Shown here piece after piece: positions 37,021 through 49,790 of a stretch of DNA of 64,000 nucleotides (its first letter is position 1; each line of letters opens with the position of its first letter). The notes below the pieces were generated by a model. That model ran no database searches. It saw only the letters and a program-made list of their open reading frames with translations, and was not told the DNA's origin. Origin of the DNA: Cryptomeria japonica (Eukaryota; Streptophyta; Pinopsida; Cupressales; Cupressaceae); the NCBI RefSeq assembly GCF_030272615.1, contig NC_081408.1:409262889-409326888 (forward strand). Direction: 5' to 3'. Both the position numbers and the translations under genes were made by a program.

Positions 37021-37390
37021 TTACATTGAATTCAATGAACCATTTGGATCTGCTCTACTCTTTATTCTGTCAATTATTGCCTCATGGTTAGACTCCTGAA
37101 CCTTCCATAAGTTGTTATTTAGTGATCTTACCCCATATTTGATCAAATAAACATTTGATGCCACCACAAGGTTGGAATAATGAAGAGTCTTTTTATGTGT
37201 CTTAAATTTCTCAAACAACCACAAGTTAGACTTCTTCCCTGGGTACCTCCTAAGCCATGTACCAATTGTTGTCATGAAGGATTGCACCTGTGAAGCTAAG
37301 TATGAAACCCAACAATCCTGTGAAACATGGGAATACTTTCAGGCTCGTGTGTTGCCTATATTGAAAGTAGACCTCAGGATTATAGGTCGA
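37021..37390 (-). pseudogene. Unrecognised short relic ORF
   Basis: A minus frame of about 125 codons with one internal stop upstream of its best ATG (37287). Visible residues include SQDCWVSYLASQVQSFMTTI, TWLRRYPGKKSNLWLFEKFK and VYLIKYGVRSLNNNLWKVQE, with a basic, amphipathic look. No motif, signal peptide or membrane segment. It could be an isolated exon or a transposon fragment; neighbours give no clue. Confidence 0.3.
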
Positions 37391-37399
37391 CTTCCTATA

Positions 37400-40255
37400 T
37401 GATGAATCTCCTACAAAATAATTTCCGCTAAGAAAAAGGATAGAAGGAATACTGAAATTAAACCTATCCTACAAGGTGATGCACCAAACTTTCTATCTGA
37501 GACCTACAACCTGCCTATCTCATAAAACCTTCAACAAATAGCCATGAAACTCTCACAATTCAACAAAATATGTGGATGCATAAGTATTTCCTAAAAAGGG
37601 TTGAACCCAATGCTTTGCTTGAAGGAAAACCAATTGGTTTTTACAACTACAAATCATTAAAATCAATTAACACAATCTAGGAACTGCACCTAACATGTAT
37701 CTTCTTTCATCAAATTCTAATTGAACAAGACAAATTAAAGGATTTTGAAGACAAAACACAAAAATTGATCAAATCATCCATTCAACAACACAATACAAGA
37801 AGTATTAAAAAGGAAAATGTTACTATTTTATTGAAAATAAGGAGTTGTTGTTGTTGCAATCTCAGAAAAATGAGCTACAATGTTGTCCTTGAGCATAAAA
37901 GAGACCAAAATCAGCCTACAATCATGCTAAGGAAAGAAAAGAACTGTGAAATAAAGAAGAGAAGAGAAGAATATATAGAAGAGAGAGCTTGCATCCTGAC
38001 TGACTGTGCCTTTTTTAGAACTGGGACTAAACTTAGTGCTTTCTTCTTTATTTATCCTTTATTCAGATTTGCATATTGAAAACTGTGTGTGTTTACATTC
38101 TTGGTCGAATTTACTCTAAAAACATGCATAAAAGGAGGTGGAACTGTCTCAAACTGATGGTTGACTACTGGAAAACCTGCCTTGATGCATGCACTATCCA
38201 TGTGGGTTCTTCAACTGACCATAAACTGTTGCTAACACCTTCAAAAAACTCTTCTTTTATCTCCTTTTGTATGAGCTTAAGAAAGCTTTTAATCTCCACT
38301 TCATGCATGCATAATACATTTCTTTTATTACTTTGCCTTTTAAAATAATTTAATATAACTTTATTAAAAACAATTAATGCAATTGTTTTAAATAAAGCTA
38401 TATCAAGTTATTTAATTAAAATAATTTAATATAACTTTATTTAAAAACAATTAATTTAATTGTTCTAAATAAAGTCATATCAAGTTATTTAGTTATTTAA
38501 AAGTAAGGCATTTACAAGGGCATGCAAGGTTTCTCAATCCCCTTTTTGAGCACAAGGGTTCCATGTGAAGTATGGGTTTAAATAACTTTATAAGTCATTA
38601 CCCCCAGCTAATAAAAGGTGAAGTGATTTATTTCTTTAAAACAAATTAAAAAGAAAAAAAACATTGATGCTTTTGAGTTAGGGCATGTAGAAACAAAAGC
38701 ATGAAAAAGACCAAAATCATTTCAATCTTTTTGCACTCTTCATGAAGATGACTAGCTGCCATGCATGGACCGATTGCTTGACATTGAATTGGGTCTTTGA
38801 GGCTCGAACATGGTCTTTTCAACCTGATAATAATATGATATGTGCCTTATTTCCTTCTTCTATTATGCCTTTGATATTTGGAAGACACAAAAAAAAAAAC
38901 AAGCATAATATTTAGATGTTTTAAATAAAACCCTTATACATGGATGATTTAAACTGTAGATTCATTTATTTTCTTTGTTTTTTCTAAAAATGTTGAGACC
39001 TCATAATGCACAATATTGGCTTTAGGTTTGAATGTATGTAGGGTTTCAGAATAAACTCTTTTTATGTGCATGAACAAAAGTCATGGCTTCAATATCTATG
39101 TGATTATTGTGCATTGTGATCTCTATGACTACTTATTTTGTGGTTATCTCCAGTCACCTGCATTATCTTTGTTCACTCAATGATATGTTGCACTTCAGGG
39201 AGGGTTATACTTTGTCATTTCTTGGTTATTTGTGATCAGTGAACCTTTCTAAGGTTTCCCCAAAAGTGTTATGATCTTTAAGGTCTACTTTTTGTCCCAA
39301 AGCTTCACAATTGAGTATGGTGTTTTCTCTTTTATGTTATTGACTGCACACAAGCTCTTTGAAAGATTGCTTTGACTGAGATCTTTGATCTTTTCAAGTA
39401 AATATGCTGCTCTAATTTGACTGTACCATGATAATATTGTGATGTTTGACTATAACCCTTTGTACTGCCTGGGACTATCACTTACTTGTAATTTCTATAT
39501 TGGTAAAGTTTAGAGACATACAATCTCCAAGATGTCTATTTATAATAACAAGCTTCAAAAACTATTGTTTCCTCTACCAATGTTATTGTTATTGATATGT
39601 TATTGTTATTGATATTGTGACTATCTTTATGCATCATTGACCCATTGTATGATCAAAATCACTCTATAAAACCCTGTCATATTGCAATATTGTGTACTTT
39701 ATTCATGGCTTCTCATGATAGAGTTAAGATTTTGTATTCACTATTTAAGAATCTTTCAATGTCATGATTGTTGTAGCTCATGTGTTTAATGTACTGTATG
39801 CTTTGTGTACCACTGTTTATCTCAGACGTTCTTTAGATTGAAAAATAGTGATGTGAATGTCTATTCTTAATTTATTGTATCTTTCATTTATTGCTTTCAT
39901 TATTTCTTGCCCTAAGAAATATCTTTTTATCTCCTAAAGTTGTCATGATTGCACTAATCACTGCATTCTATGTCTTTTTGGTCATGAACTGAGACCTATT
40001 TCTCACTAGATTTGCATTTTGTAATAGTGGCTTATCATTGTATTATAGCTTCCATTCTGCAAGTTGATACTATGTTGTTGCCCTTTTGAGAGTCTTGGAC
40101 TAGGCTCCTCTATCCCTTGTAGCATGCATTGGCTCCAACCATGGCTTATTGATTGTCCTTCTTACTTCTGTAAATGCAAATTTGGGTGTATGGTCTACTC
40201 TAGGGCTTTTGCATAGTCATTTGTGACGGAACTTGTCTCAAGGTTGCACACTTAT
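37400..40255. other. Intergenic, no gene found
   Basis: Short frames at 37765-38079 and 38076-38348 lack conserved features and read like chance. A 76-bp tandem duplication is annotated separately. The remainder is AT-rich with no element ends I can identify. Confidence 0.5.
38342..38494 (+). repeat. 76-bp tandem duplication, AT-rich
   Basis: Two adjacent copies (38342 and 38418) beginning AAAATAATTTAATATAACTT and containing AAACAATTAAT and TATCAAGTTATTT, about 93% identical by eye. Each contains an AATTAATGCAATT-like near-palindrome. Confidence 0.85.
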
Positions 40256-40777
40256 TGTTTGACATTGTTGTTTCTAGGATATTTTGTTGTCATTGATGTC
40301 AACATATTCCTATGTTTTGATATTTTAGAGAGTTGTTTTGGTGATCTGGTGATTGCATTTGAGGTTTTGGTCTCTTTGTTCAGTGGCTGGAAGAGTCTAG
40401 TTTTTTATCCACTGAGCTCCGGTATGATCATATCTTGTGTTGCAAATTTGGGAGAATGTTTTTGATGTTCGTGTGTATCTTCATTATAGGTGGTTCATAA
40501 TTTAGTGCGTTGGAAGCTATCTTTCTTATCCAAGTTGCAATTTTTGAGTGTTCTTGAACACCAGCATGTTGATCGATGAAGATTTTCATAAGTGGTGTTG
40601 GTGTAGCTATTGCGAATGGTTCTAATGTGCTTATTGGTATTATGTGTGTTGTTGTTCTTTTTGTTATCTTTCTTTTTTCTATAGTTGATCTAATCTAAGA
40701 TTGTGCTTGATTGATCTAATCTGATGAAAATCGATTCATCCGCCCCCTCTCATTTTTCCTTCTTGTTGTTGCTAACA
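40256..40777 (+). repeat. 5' LTR of the copia element
   Basis: Begins TGTTTGACATTG and ends TTGCTAACA. Includes TTGTCATTGATGTCAAC and TTTTGGTCTCTTTGTTCAGT, shared with the 3' LTR. Confidence 0.95.
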
Positions 40778-40779
40778 AG

Positions 40780-40790
40780 TGGTATTAGAG
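40780..40790 (+). promoter_or_regulatory. Primer binding site (initiator-Met tRNA type)
   Basis: TGGTATTAGAG starts two bases after the 5' LTR. The standard plant site is TGGTATCAGAGC, so there is one C-to-T change. Confidence 0.9.
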
Positions 40791-40833
40791 ATAGATCATC
40801 CAGAAGAAGCTTAACCACTTGAGGAGATCTAGG

Positions 40834-42240
40834 ATGGCAACCTATGTGTTTAAGAAGGAGAGTCCTAGATTTTATGGAAATAATTATACTATCTAGACGG
40901 ACTAGATGGAAGTTCATTTGAAGTGTCTTGGTGAAGATTATTGGAAGATTACAAAGAATGTTTACAATATTCCTCCAAATGGACCGGTTTTTGCTAATGA
41001 GATCAAGGAAGTTGAACATAACATAAGGGCTATGTAAACATTGTTGAGTGCTTTGACCAATTCAAAGATAACTAATGTGATAGGATTTCAAACTGCACAT
41101 GAGATATGGAAGAAGCTTGAGGTCTTGTATGAAGGATATGCACAAGTTAAAGGTTCTAAATTGTAGAGTTTGAAGGGAAAATATGAGTCATTAAAGATGG
41201 GAGAAGATGAGAACATAACTTCCTTTATGGCTAAAGTGAATGACCTTGTTATGAAAATCATATGTGTTGGTGGAACTCTTGAGGAAGATCAGATTGTTGC
41301 TAAGGTATTGAGATCCCTATCTTATTTTTATAAGGCTAAAGTTGTTGCTATCGATGAGATCTGGAGTGTGACTATTGTGACAAGAGATATGTTGGTTGGT
41401 AAGTTGGCTGCATTTGAGTTGAGCGAGTTTGGAGAATCACATGGTAAAACTAAGACTGCATTTAAAGCCTCTTTATCCAGGAAGAAAATGTATCATCTGG
41501 TAGAGAGTTCATCTAGGATTTCAAGATATGAAAGGCAGATGAGAGAGTTGGAAGAACTAGAGAAAGAATTGGATGAGCTTGAAGCACTTATTTCTCAGAG
41601 ATTGCATAAGGGAGCTGATAAGTATGATGGAAAGTTATCTTTGAAATGTTTCTCTTGCAATAAGATAGGACATTTTTCTTCTAGGCGTCCTGAAAGAATG
41701 TCTAGGTATGAAAAGTATGAAAGACATGATAGATTTGATAAGCATGATAGATATGAGAAGCATGATAAGCATGGTAAGCCTTACAAGCCCTGCCAGAAGT
41801 ACAAAAATCAAAAGAGATGTTATTATGCTGCTAATGAAGGTGTGACAGATGAAGAATCAGACAATAGAAATTCAGGAGATAAGTTAGTGTTTATTTCTAT
41901 CAAAGAAGATGATCTGGTACCAGTGAATCCTACAAGCTGCATTGTTGAGGAGAAAGCTTTGGCTGCTAAGATTGAAGAAAAAGTTGAATGGGTAATTGAC
42001 AGTGGTTGCTCACATCATATGATAGGTGATAAAAGTAAATTTGTGAGTACGGAAAAGTAAGATGGTGGTATAGTAAGATTTGGTGATGATAAAGCTTGTG
42101 TGATTTGTGGTAGAGGTTCTAAATCTTTTGATGGTAAGAATAATACTGATGATGTCTTATATATCGAAGGATTAAAGCATAATCTTTTGAGTGTTGGACA
42201 GATGGTTGACAAGGGACATGTTTTGCAATTCAATAATGTA
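40834..42240 (+). pseudogene. copia gag and protease region, degraded
   Basis: The frame starts at the ATG at 40834 and continues past stops near 40894, 40903, 41035 and 41164 into the open stretch 41170-42060. The capsid-like part contains GYAQVKGSKL and ENITSFMAKVNDLVM. The zinc knuckle near 41650 reads CFSCNKIGHFSSR, with the last cysteine of CxxCxxxxHxxxxC replaced by Arg. Right after it lies an unusual Asp/His/Tyr/Lys repeat (41705-41800), for example HDRFDKHDRYEKHDKHGK. The protease motif WVIDSGCSHHM is at about 41990-42020. The same frame continues after the TAA at 42058 through SVGQMVDKGHVLQF to a frame change near 42240. In this family gag forms the particle and the protease cuts the polyprotein. 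Confidence 0.92.
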
Positions 42241-42251
42241 AATGTAAGATT

Positions 42252-43160
42252 TTGAATTCATCTAGTGTAGAGATTGCAACGGGGACTAAAACTAAAGGTA
42301 ATATCTTTCATTTGAATGTCGGTAAGAAAAATTGTTTGATTGCTCCGATAGATGAAAGTTGGTTGTGGCATAGGAGGATGTGTCATGTTAACTTTGACTA
42401 TATGATAAGAATAAGTTCTACTCAAGTTGTTAGATATTTGCCTAAGATTGTGAAGCCCTCTAATCCAGTATGTAAAGAATGCCAGTTGGGGAAGCAAACA
42501 AGAACATTATTTAAAAGAAAATTGTATACATCTAATGGATATTTAGATCTTGTGCATACTGACTTGTGTGGTCCTACTAGAGTGAGAAGTATCCAGGGTG
42601 ATAGGTATTTCAAGTTGATAATTGATGATTACTCTAGAATGATGTGGGTGAATTTTCTAAGGGATAAATTAGAAACATTGGATAAATTTAAGATATTCAA
42701 AGCAGAGGTGGAGATCAAGACAGGGTTGAAGTTGAAGTATCTGAGATCTGATAGAGGAGGAGAATTTGCGTCCAGTGAGTTTGATACATTCTATGAGAGG
42801 AATGGAATTAAAAGATAGTTATCTGCTCCTAGAACCCCTCAATAGAATGGAGTTGTTGAAAGGAAGAACAGAACAATCTTTGATGTTGCTAGAACGATGT
42901 TAATTAAAGAAAATGTTGTGCAAACTTTCTAGAAGGAAGTTGTTAGCACTACTGTTTACACACTCAACCAGGTCCATATAAAAGGGTGATTCCAGTAATA
43001 CTCCTTATGAGATATGGTTTGGTCATGTTCCTACAGTTAGATATTTCAATTTTTTTGGAAGCAAATGTTATATAAAAAGAGAAAAGGATATAGGAAAGTT
43101 TGATGCAAGTTGTGATGAAGGAATCTTCTTGGGATATTGTACTAAGAGCAAGGCCTACTA
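42252..43160 (+). pseudogene. copia integrase, degraded
   Basis: The zinc-binding part reads LWHRRMCHVNFDYM and later CKECQLGKQ (an H-x4-H ... C-x2-C arrangement) at about 42363-42500. The catalytic core starts with VHTDLCGPTR (first Asp) near 42550, then IIDDYSRMMWV, and the second Asp in LRSDRGGEF near 42750. The Glu region RTPQ*NGVVERKNRT follows at 42832-42870 but contains a TAG, and another TAG precedes it at 42816-42818. Downstream frame changes scatter the C-terminus up to about 43160. Integrase inserts the cDNA; this copy is dead. Confidence 0.92.
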
Positions 43161-43176
43161 GTGTTACAATAAGAGG

Positions 43177-44300
43177 TTGAAGAAGATAGAGGAAAGTGCA
43201 AATGTAAAAGTTGATGAATGTTTTGGAAAGCAAATTAGGGCATGCAGATACGAAATTGATGAACAGGATATTATTTCTAAGCCTGCATGGGCTGAGATCC
43301 TAAAGCAGATTAATTCGGTAGAGACAATGAATCTAGATATTGGTGTTGTCGGTGAAGGACTTCAAGAGCATGAGAATCAGAATAATCCAAAGACTATGAG
43401 GAATATAGAGTTGAATCACTCTGAGAATCGGATTATTGGTGGTAAGAGCAAGGGTGTGATGACTAGGAGAAGACTTGTTGCCAAAGGGATATGTCTAATT
43501 TCTAAGATTGAGCCTAAAGATGTTTTTGAATCATGTAAGGATGATAATTGGATAAAATCTATGGAGGAGATCAGATTGGAATAACACTTAGGAGCTCGTT
43601 CTGAGACTTAAAGACAAAAATGTGATTGGCACTAAATGGATGTTCCAGAATAAACTGAATGAAATCAATGAAGTGGTAAGAAACAAAGCAAGGTTGGTAT
43701 GTAAGGGATTCTCTTATATGGAAGGTATTGATTATGAAGAAACTTTTTCTCCTCTAGCTAGAATTGAAGCTATTAGATTGCTTCTTTCTTATGCTTCTTA
43801 TAAGAATTTCAAGGTTTATCAAATAGATGTAAAGTCAGACTTTTTGAATGGTGATCTTGAGGAGAAAGTCTACATTGAGCAATCAAAAGGATTTTCCTTA
43901 TCAGATGAAGGAGACATGGTATGCAGATTGAAGAAAGAATTGTATGGACTAAAGCAAGCCCCTAGAGCCTAGTATGCAAGATTAGATAAGTATATGATGA
44001 AGTTGGGATTTTGTAAAGGTGTTGTTGATAGTAACTTATACTTTAAGGTTGACAATGATAACATTTTGATTGTTGAAGTATTTATAGATGACATTATTTT
44101 TGGACGAGATGGTGATTGACTATGAATTTTTCTGATGATATGCAAAAGGAATTTCAGATCTCTATGATAGGTGAGATGAAATTCTTCTTAGGACTGTAGA
44201 TTACTCAGACCGGTAAAGGTATTTTCATTTCTCAATCTAAATATGTGAAGGAATTATTGAAAAGTTTGGGTTAGCTGATACTAAACCTATTAGAATTCCT
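43177..44300 (+). pseudogene. copia reverse transcriptase, degraded
   Basis: 43177-43584 is the linker leading into the DDNWIKSMEEI segment. The polymerase proper is at 43622-43972 with IGTKWMFQNKLNE, ARLVCKGFSYMEGIDYEETF and SPLARIEAIRLLL, then the first catalytic Asp in QIDVKSDFLNGDLEE and ELYGLKQAPRA. A TAG follows. The catalytic pair is preserved in VFIDDIIFG (44087-44092 encodes DD). Several stops and at least two frame changes are present. Confidence 0.94.
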
Positions 44301-44303
44301 ATT

Positions 44304-45032
44304 GTGACTGGATGCAAATTATCTAAGAATGATGAATCTCAGAAAGTGAATCAGACCTTGTATAGATCTATGGTTGGTGGACTGTTGTACTTGACTCAGA
44401 CTAGACTAGATATTATGCATGTTGTGTGTCTTTGTGCCAGATTTCAAGTAGATCCTAAAGAGACTCATGTTACTTCTATTAAAGGAATTTTTAGATACTT
44501 GAAGGGAACCGTTGATTAAGAGTTGTGGTATTTGAAGAATGATGATTTTATGTTGTATGCCTATACTGAAGTTGATCGGGTAGGTGATGTAGATGACTGA
44601 AAGAGCAGTACCGGTGGAGCTTTATTCTTGGGGAAGAAGTTGGTGTCATGCGCAAGCAAGAAACAAGATGTTATATCTTTATCTACTGTTGAAGTTGAAT
44701 ACATTGTTGTTGCTACAAATTGTACTCAGGTAGTTTGGATGAAACAGATGTTGAAAGACATTAAAGTTGTGCATGATGAGCCTACTATTGTTTACTATGA
44801 TAATTCAAGTGTTATTAATTTGTCCAAGAATATAGTACTACATTCTAAAACTAAGCATATATCAATTAAGTATCATTTCTTGAGGGAGAAAGTTAGTGAT
44901 GAAGAGGTAAAACTGGAATATGTATCTACAAAAGATCAGATTGTAGATATTTTCACTAAGCTTTTGCCTGCAAATACATTTGAGTATTTGAGGGATAAAT
45001 TAGGGGTCACTGCCCCTCCTAATGAGAAATAG
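44304..45032 (+). pseudogene. copia RNase H domain, degraded
   Basis: The connection segment reads YRSMVGGLLYLTQTRLDIMH (canonical TRPDI, here TRLDI) and IKGIFRYLKGT. The RNase H part has SSTGGALFLGKKLVSCASKK, STVEVEYIVVATNCTQVVWM (canonical STAEAEY), YYDNSSVINL (canonical CDN) and HSKTKHISIKYHFLRE. It ends at LGVTAPPNEK, stop 45030-45032. Two stops interrupt the first half near 44518 and 44598. About 340 bp of non-coding sequence follow to the polypurine tract. Confidence 0.94.
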
Positions 45033-45369
45033 GTTCATTAAGATGCCTCAATCCAGTGGACTTCATAGTCTTATCTCTTTATCCAATTTGATGATTTGAT
45101 GTTGCTACTTAACTGGAGTAGTTAGTGAGTTGTTTTAGAGCAGTGAATTTATTCTAAGAGGGAGAGATTGTTCTTTCTAATGGGAAGAGAAGATTAATCA
45201 GTTTATATATTTGGCATTGTTGTCAAAGGGGGAGAGAAGTATGTGAAAAAATATTTTATCTTTGGAGCTTTGTGTGCATGATCTTAGGGGGAGCCTGTTT
45301 GATTTTGTTGATATTGGTTTATTTCTTTGCATTGATTGTTTTTCACATTTATATGTTGCCATGAATGCC

Positions 45370-45380
45370 AAAGGGGGAGA
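45370..45380 (+). promoter_or_regulatory. Polypurine tract of the copia element
   Basis: AAAGGGGGAGA one base before the 3' LTR. Two similar G-runs at about 45226 and 45280 lie further upstream. Confidence 0.88.
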
Positions 45381-45381
45381 T

Positions 45382-45909
45382 TGTTGGACATTGTTAATGC
45401 TAGGATATGTTGTTGTCATTGATGTCAACATGTTTCTATGTTTTGGTATTGCAAAGAATTGTTTTGATTATTTGATGATTGCATTTGAGGTTTTGGTCTC
45501 TTTGTTCAGTGGCTGGCAAAGTCTAGTTTTTTATCCGGTGAGCTCCGATATGATCATATCTTGTGTTGCGGATTTCAGAGAATTTTTTTGATGTTCATGT
45601 GTATCTTCATTTCAACTAGTTCATGACTTAGTACTCCAGAAGCTATCTTTCTTATCCTATTTGTTGTTGTTGAGTGTTATTGAACGTCAACATGTTGATC
45701 GATGAATGTTTTCATAAGTGGTGTTGGTGCAGCTATTGCGGATGGTTCTAATGTACTTATTGGTTTTATGTGTGTTGTTGTTCTTGTTGTTATCTTTCTT
45801 TCTACTATAGTTGATTAGATCTTAGATTGTGCTTAATTGATCTAATCCGGTGAAAACTTATTAACCCCCCCCCCCCTCTTCTTAGTTTTCCTTCTTGTTG
45901 TTGCTAAAA
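45382..45909 (+). repeat. 3' LTR of the copia element
   Basis: Begins TGTTGGACATTG and ends TTGCTAAAA, the expected CA end having become AA. It has a longer C run (near 45865-45876) than the 5' LTR. Confidence 0.94.
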
Positions 45910-48029
45910 GTGTCTTTGGGGTTCTCTTTATATACATATATTATACTCACAATTTAAGATCATATGTGACTGCTACAAAGATGCATCATGCTATAATGGT
46001 GACAATTGCAATTTAACCCATAAAAAGAGCTCATTGTTTCCTACTCTCAAAAAGGCACTTCTATCTTCAGAATTATTGTTCATGAGATATGATTTGGTCT
46101 CATATTTTACCTCTGTGATTTTTTTCATTGCTTCTTATACTATTATTTCATACTATGAAATGGGACCTTTATTGGCATGATGACTATCTCCTTATTTGGA
46201 TGGACTACCCTAAAGCTCCTATGTTATGTGATTAACCATCAAACAAAAAAGAAGCCTCTCCAAAATATAGCAAAACCCCTTATATTTTTGCTTGGTGAAT
46301 GATTTTTGGATGCTACAGGGTTTTAATATGTCTTCTCCAAGTTTTAATACGACTAAAGAGACTGTATTTCATGGCTACACAATTCTAACATGACTTTCTT
46401 GGTGATTTTAGCAGTCCTCTAGGTGGAAACCATATGCCTTTCATTATTGTTCTCTTACTATGGGTTCTCATGTGAATGGACTCATCATTGTCTGATGGAT
46501 GACTATCTTAACTTTCCATGCTATGTGATTAATGAATATTACTACAATAAAGGCCACTGCATTATAATTATAGTTATGCTAAATCTGCACTTAGAGTATT
46601 ATGTCTTTGAGTCTTTTAGGCAAGTATCTCTGCATCGATTAGAAGCTTTAATTGTGAGATCTTTGACTGTAACTTTGAATGATATATTTATTAATTGTTA
46701 TGTTTTTAGAAAGCTACATTAATTGATATTAATCAATGCTTTCACTCTTATTATTGATTCGGGTCTATGTGATGAAATAAGCATGATTTTAGTTTTGTCA
46801 TTGGGTTTCTCACATCCATGACCTCTTCTTCGAGAACACAGTAAGCCTAAGGCTGCATGAGTTCACAGCCATTAGCCATTAGTCATTAGCCATTCAATAC
46901 CAACACAAGTCTAACAAGGAGGGTTGCTAATGATTGAAAATGTAGCCATTATTATAACTATCTTTGGATACCATACTTTACTTGTAAGTACTTATAGTTG
47001 TAATAGTACCTCTATGTAGGCCTTGTATCTTGACAGTGACTGTTATTACTATAATGAGAGGAGTGAACATTTAGTATGAGTTTTTCTTCTTATACTGTGA
47101 AATGAAATTAACTACACTTTGTGATGATTGTTGCTCTTCAATCCATTTAATGTATATTCTCTTTCTATGCATTTATCAGTGGTCATACATTCTCAAGAGA
47201 CTTGTGTTCATTCATATTCCTTCCTTTGACTGTTATGACTATATGATTGTAAATACTGCACTTTTGATGCTTTGCATATACTGTCATTGTATCCTTGAAT
47301 ACTTTGGATGATTGAACTATGGTTGTGTATGAAGCATTATCTAGCTTTTTTAACACGTCGGTATGGTTCCATTGGGCACAGGCACATAATTCATATTAGT
47401 GATCTTGAAAGTTCACCATTGTGAATGATGAGTCCCTGCCTAATGAAGCTATATCGACATATTGGCATGTTGGGCTCAACCCTTGTGGGAGCCACATTTT
47501 ACACCACATGCTTAAATGATTAACCAGTAATGCACTATATACATGTCTCTACACAGTGAACAAATAAGTTAGCAAAACAAGTGCAATCTGATAAATACCC
47601 CTTTTGTTGATGGTTTGACCTTCATTATGTAGAGTTGATCTTGATTCTCTATGATGTATCACTAACATGTCTAGATTAGATTGATAAATCATAGTTTTAA
47701 GTTATTCGGTTATTGATAACATGTAATAAGACTTTATATCTTGATCTCTAATAAATCTTCTAACATCTTGTAGGTATACTTGAAGCTAGAAGATGAAGGG
47801 TTGTTTACAGGAGGGAAGTTGAAACAGAGCTGAGGATGAAGCATCAACCCAATGTTGAATTAGGTTATGAAGGATATATAATTTTTAATATGCTTTCCTT
47901 TCTTATCTTCAGTTTATTAGCTTAGATCCTATGATTTCTCAATGTGGTTCAATCATTCCCATGGCTTGTGTGGGACCTTTAAACACTATTTCTCCTCAAA
48001 GGATCAAATAGCAATAATAGGATTTAATA
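45910..48029. other. Intergenic, no gene found
   Basis: AT-rich. Chance frames at 46423-46722 and 47102-47311 lack any family signature. Small near-duplicate phrases (AGCCATTAGCCATTAGTCATT) sit near 46870. No element ends identified. Confidence 0.5.
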
Positions 48030-48560
48030 CTAGGATTTTACCTCATCTATTCTTAAGGCTCTTCTTTTTGCCTTATATTCCTCCTCCAATATGTTGAGGT
48101 TTATTTTCTTCAAAGCTTCCATGTTAAAGTTAAAACAAGTAATAACAACATCCTTGCTTCGGTCTGCCATGATCAAGCCTTCCATGGTTCTCACTATATT
48201 GGTTTTGGGATGATATATTTTAGCTAAGGACATAATTAATTCTAGCTCAATGATAACATTTGGTACCACTAGCTTTCCCACATCTAATGTCCATGGGTTG
48301 GACATAGGTATATCCTTCTCCTTGTCCCCATAGAAGAACCAAAACATGTCCCATCCTCTGATGTTAGTTTCAGCATCTTTTCACCTTGAGCATCTATTAG
48401 TGAAAAAATTTATCACACTCTCTTCCATCCTTGACATAGGCAAGATATCTTAGATATATTCATGTAAACCCCTAACATCCTTCTAACCTTTCTTCTTTGT
48501 CTCATCATTCTCAGGTTTATCTAGAGAGGGTTCTACAATTTATGGGGGGTGGGGTTATAG
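48030..48560 (-). pseudogene. Unknown ORF family, copy 3 (N-terminal piece)
   Basis: The minus frame 48347-48030 reads WTLDVGKLVVPNVIIELELI, then AKIYHPKTNIVRTMEGLIMA and NFNMEALKKINLNILEEEYK. Copy 1 has WELHVGKLVVPRVFMDIDLL, AKSYDPITRTVRNVNGGPLI and NFEMLKKVYDSQKDHLR in the same order. A short upstream part (to about 48560) reads PSLDKPENDETKKK and RMEESVINFFTNRC with stops. The homologous region ends at the stop at 48030, so only the first quarter of the protein is represented. Function unknown. Confidence 0.62.
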
Positions 48561-48569
48561 GTCATGTAG

Positions 48570-49790
48570 AGGCAATAGTTTTCTTTCTCCTATTGTTTAA
48601 GCTCTCTCCTTGTGCAAGAGTTGAAGCAGGTGCAAGTTTCTTTTTTTGGGTCCATAAAATAGTCTAGGGTTTTGTTTTAATAACTATTGGGTTACCCTAC
48701 TTGACTCTAGAAACTTGAAAAACAAAAAAATCACTTGAAACTAGAGAAAGGTAGTGATCGTAACTTACTATTTTTCAGGCGTCAAAAACCCTAGCTTGTT
48801 GTAGATTGTTATTCTTTGATCAGATGCTTTCTTCGCTTAATTCTTGTATGTAGGGTGAGAAAATGTTCCTTGAATTTAAAATTTATGGCTCATCTCCATA
48901 CTAACTCTAATCACCATTAATTCATCTCGTGTAAATGCTTTTAGGTGGCAGATGTATTGCGTCCAAACCTTTCCATTGATTTTTAATCTAATGACCTTGA
49001 TTAAACTTGACCGATGTTGGCTTATTGATGTGGCTAACACCTATTTTTGGAATGCCTTCTTTCTTCCACCTTACATATCCCGCAAGCCCGCATCATCTTT
49101 CTAGCCTTTTTATTTTTCTGGCGGGGAAATAGGGAAGTCCATTCTTTGCACTCCTACTAGCCCACAGTGGTGTACAACCTGTGTCTTCTTTCCTGTGGGA
49201 AGACGGGATAGGAAGGTGGGATTCCTCATTTTATTTTATGCAATCCTACTACCCTGCAAGCTAATTTTGTTCTCACATCCTTCCTTGCGAGATGGCAGAG
49301 ATTATTTCCTTTCACATCCATTCTCCCACTACCCCACGGTCTTTGTTTTGACCACAATCAAGTCCTATAGGACCACGGGGAGGACCCTTTTCATTTTTTG
49401 TTATATCCCGCCATCCACAAATAGGAATTTACCTCATTTGTATGTGTGTGAGACCATGGCATTTCAAGTTCTCAACTTTTCCTATTTCTCACCAGCTCGC
49501 ATCTTCCTTTCTACTTCATTTTCTCCTGTGGGAGGGTGGGTCATAACCCATACTGCTAATGATTCCACATGAACCTTCCTCCCCCACCCCACAGTCTCCA
49601 CTTGGCACTCACCACTAAGGAGCAAGGTTTTAGGTTTATTTATGTCTTAAACACACTCAACGCTGCCAACCCTCAACCATCAATCGAGTGATGTCATCTA
49701 GGCCGTGGGATCACTAGATCTTGGACATCTACCTACTCTTCATTGATCCCTCCATCCCATGGTTAGAAAACCAATAATAATCAAACCCTT
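48570..49790. other. Intergenic, no gene found
   Basis: A CT/GT-rich stretch at 49040-49600. The 125-codon frame at 49195-49572 has no recognisable motif and a composition typical of chance. It contains repeated phrases of the type CCTRTGGGARGRYGGG. Confidence 0.45.

Larger units (their letters stand above)
40256..45909 (+). mobile_element. Complete but inactive Ty1/copia retrotransposon
   Basis: A 5.65-kb element with LTRs of 522 and 528 bp, initiator-Met primer site, polypurine tract and the copia gene order gag, protease, integrase, reverse transcriptase, RNase H. The LTRs are about 85-86% identical by eye (16 and 9 differences in the first two 100-base blocks), so it is old. The flanks (CTTAT left, GTGTC right) do not form a target duplication. 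pol is broken by multiple stops and several frame changes. Confidence 0.96.

Noticed and set aside
49195-49572. A 125-codon plus-strand ORF
   Set aside because: No motif, no related copy in the window and no supporting neighbours; composition looks random.
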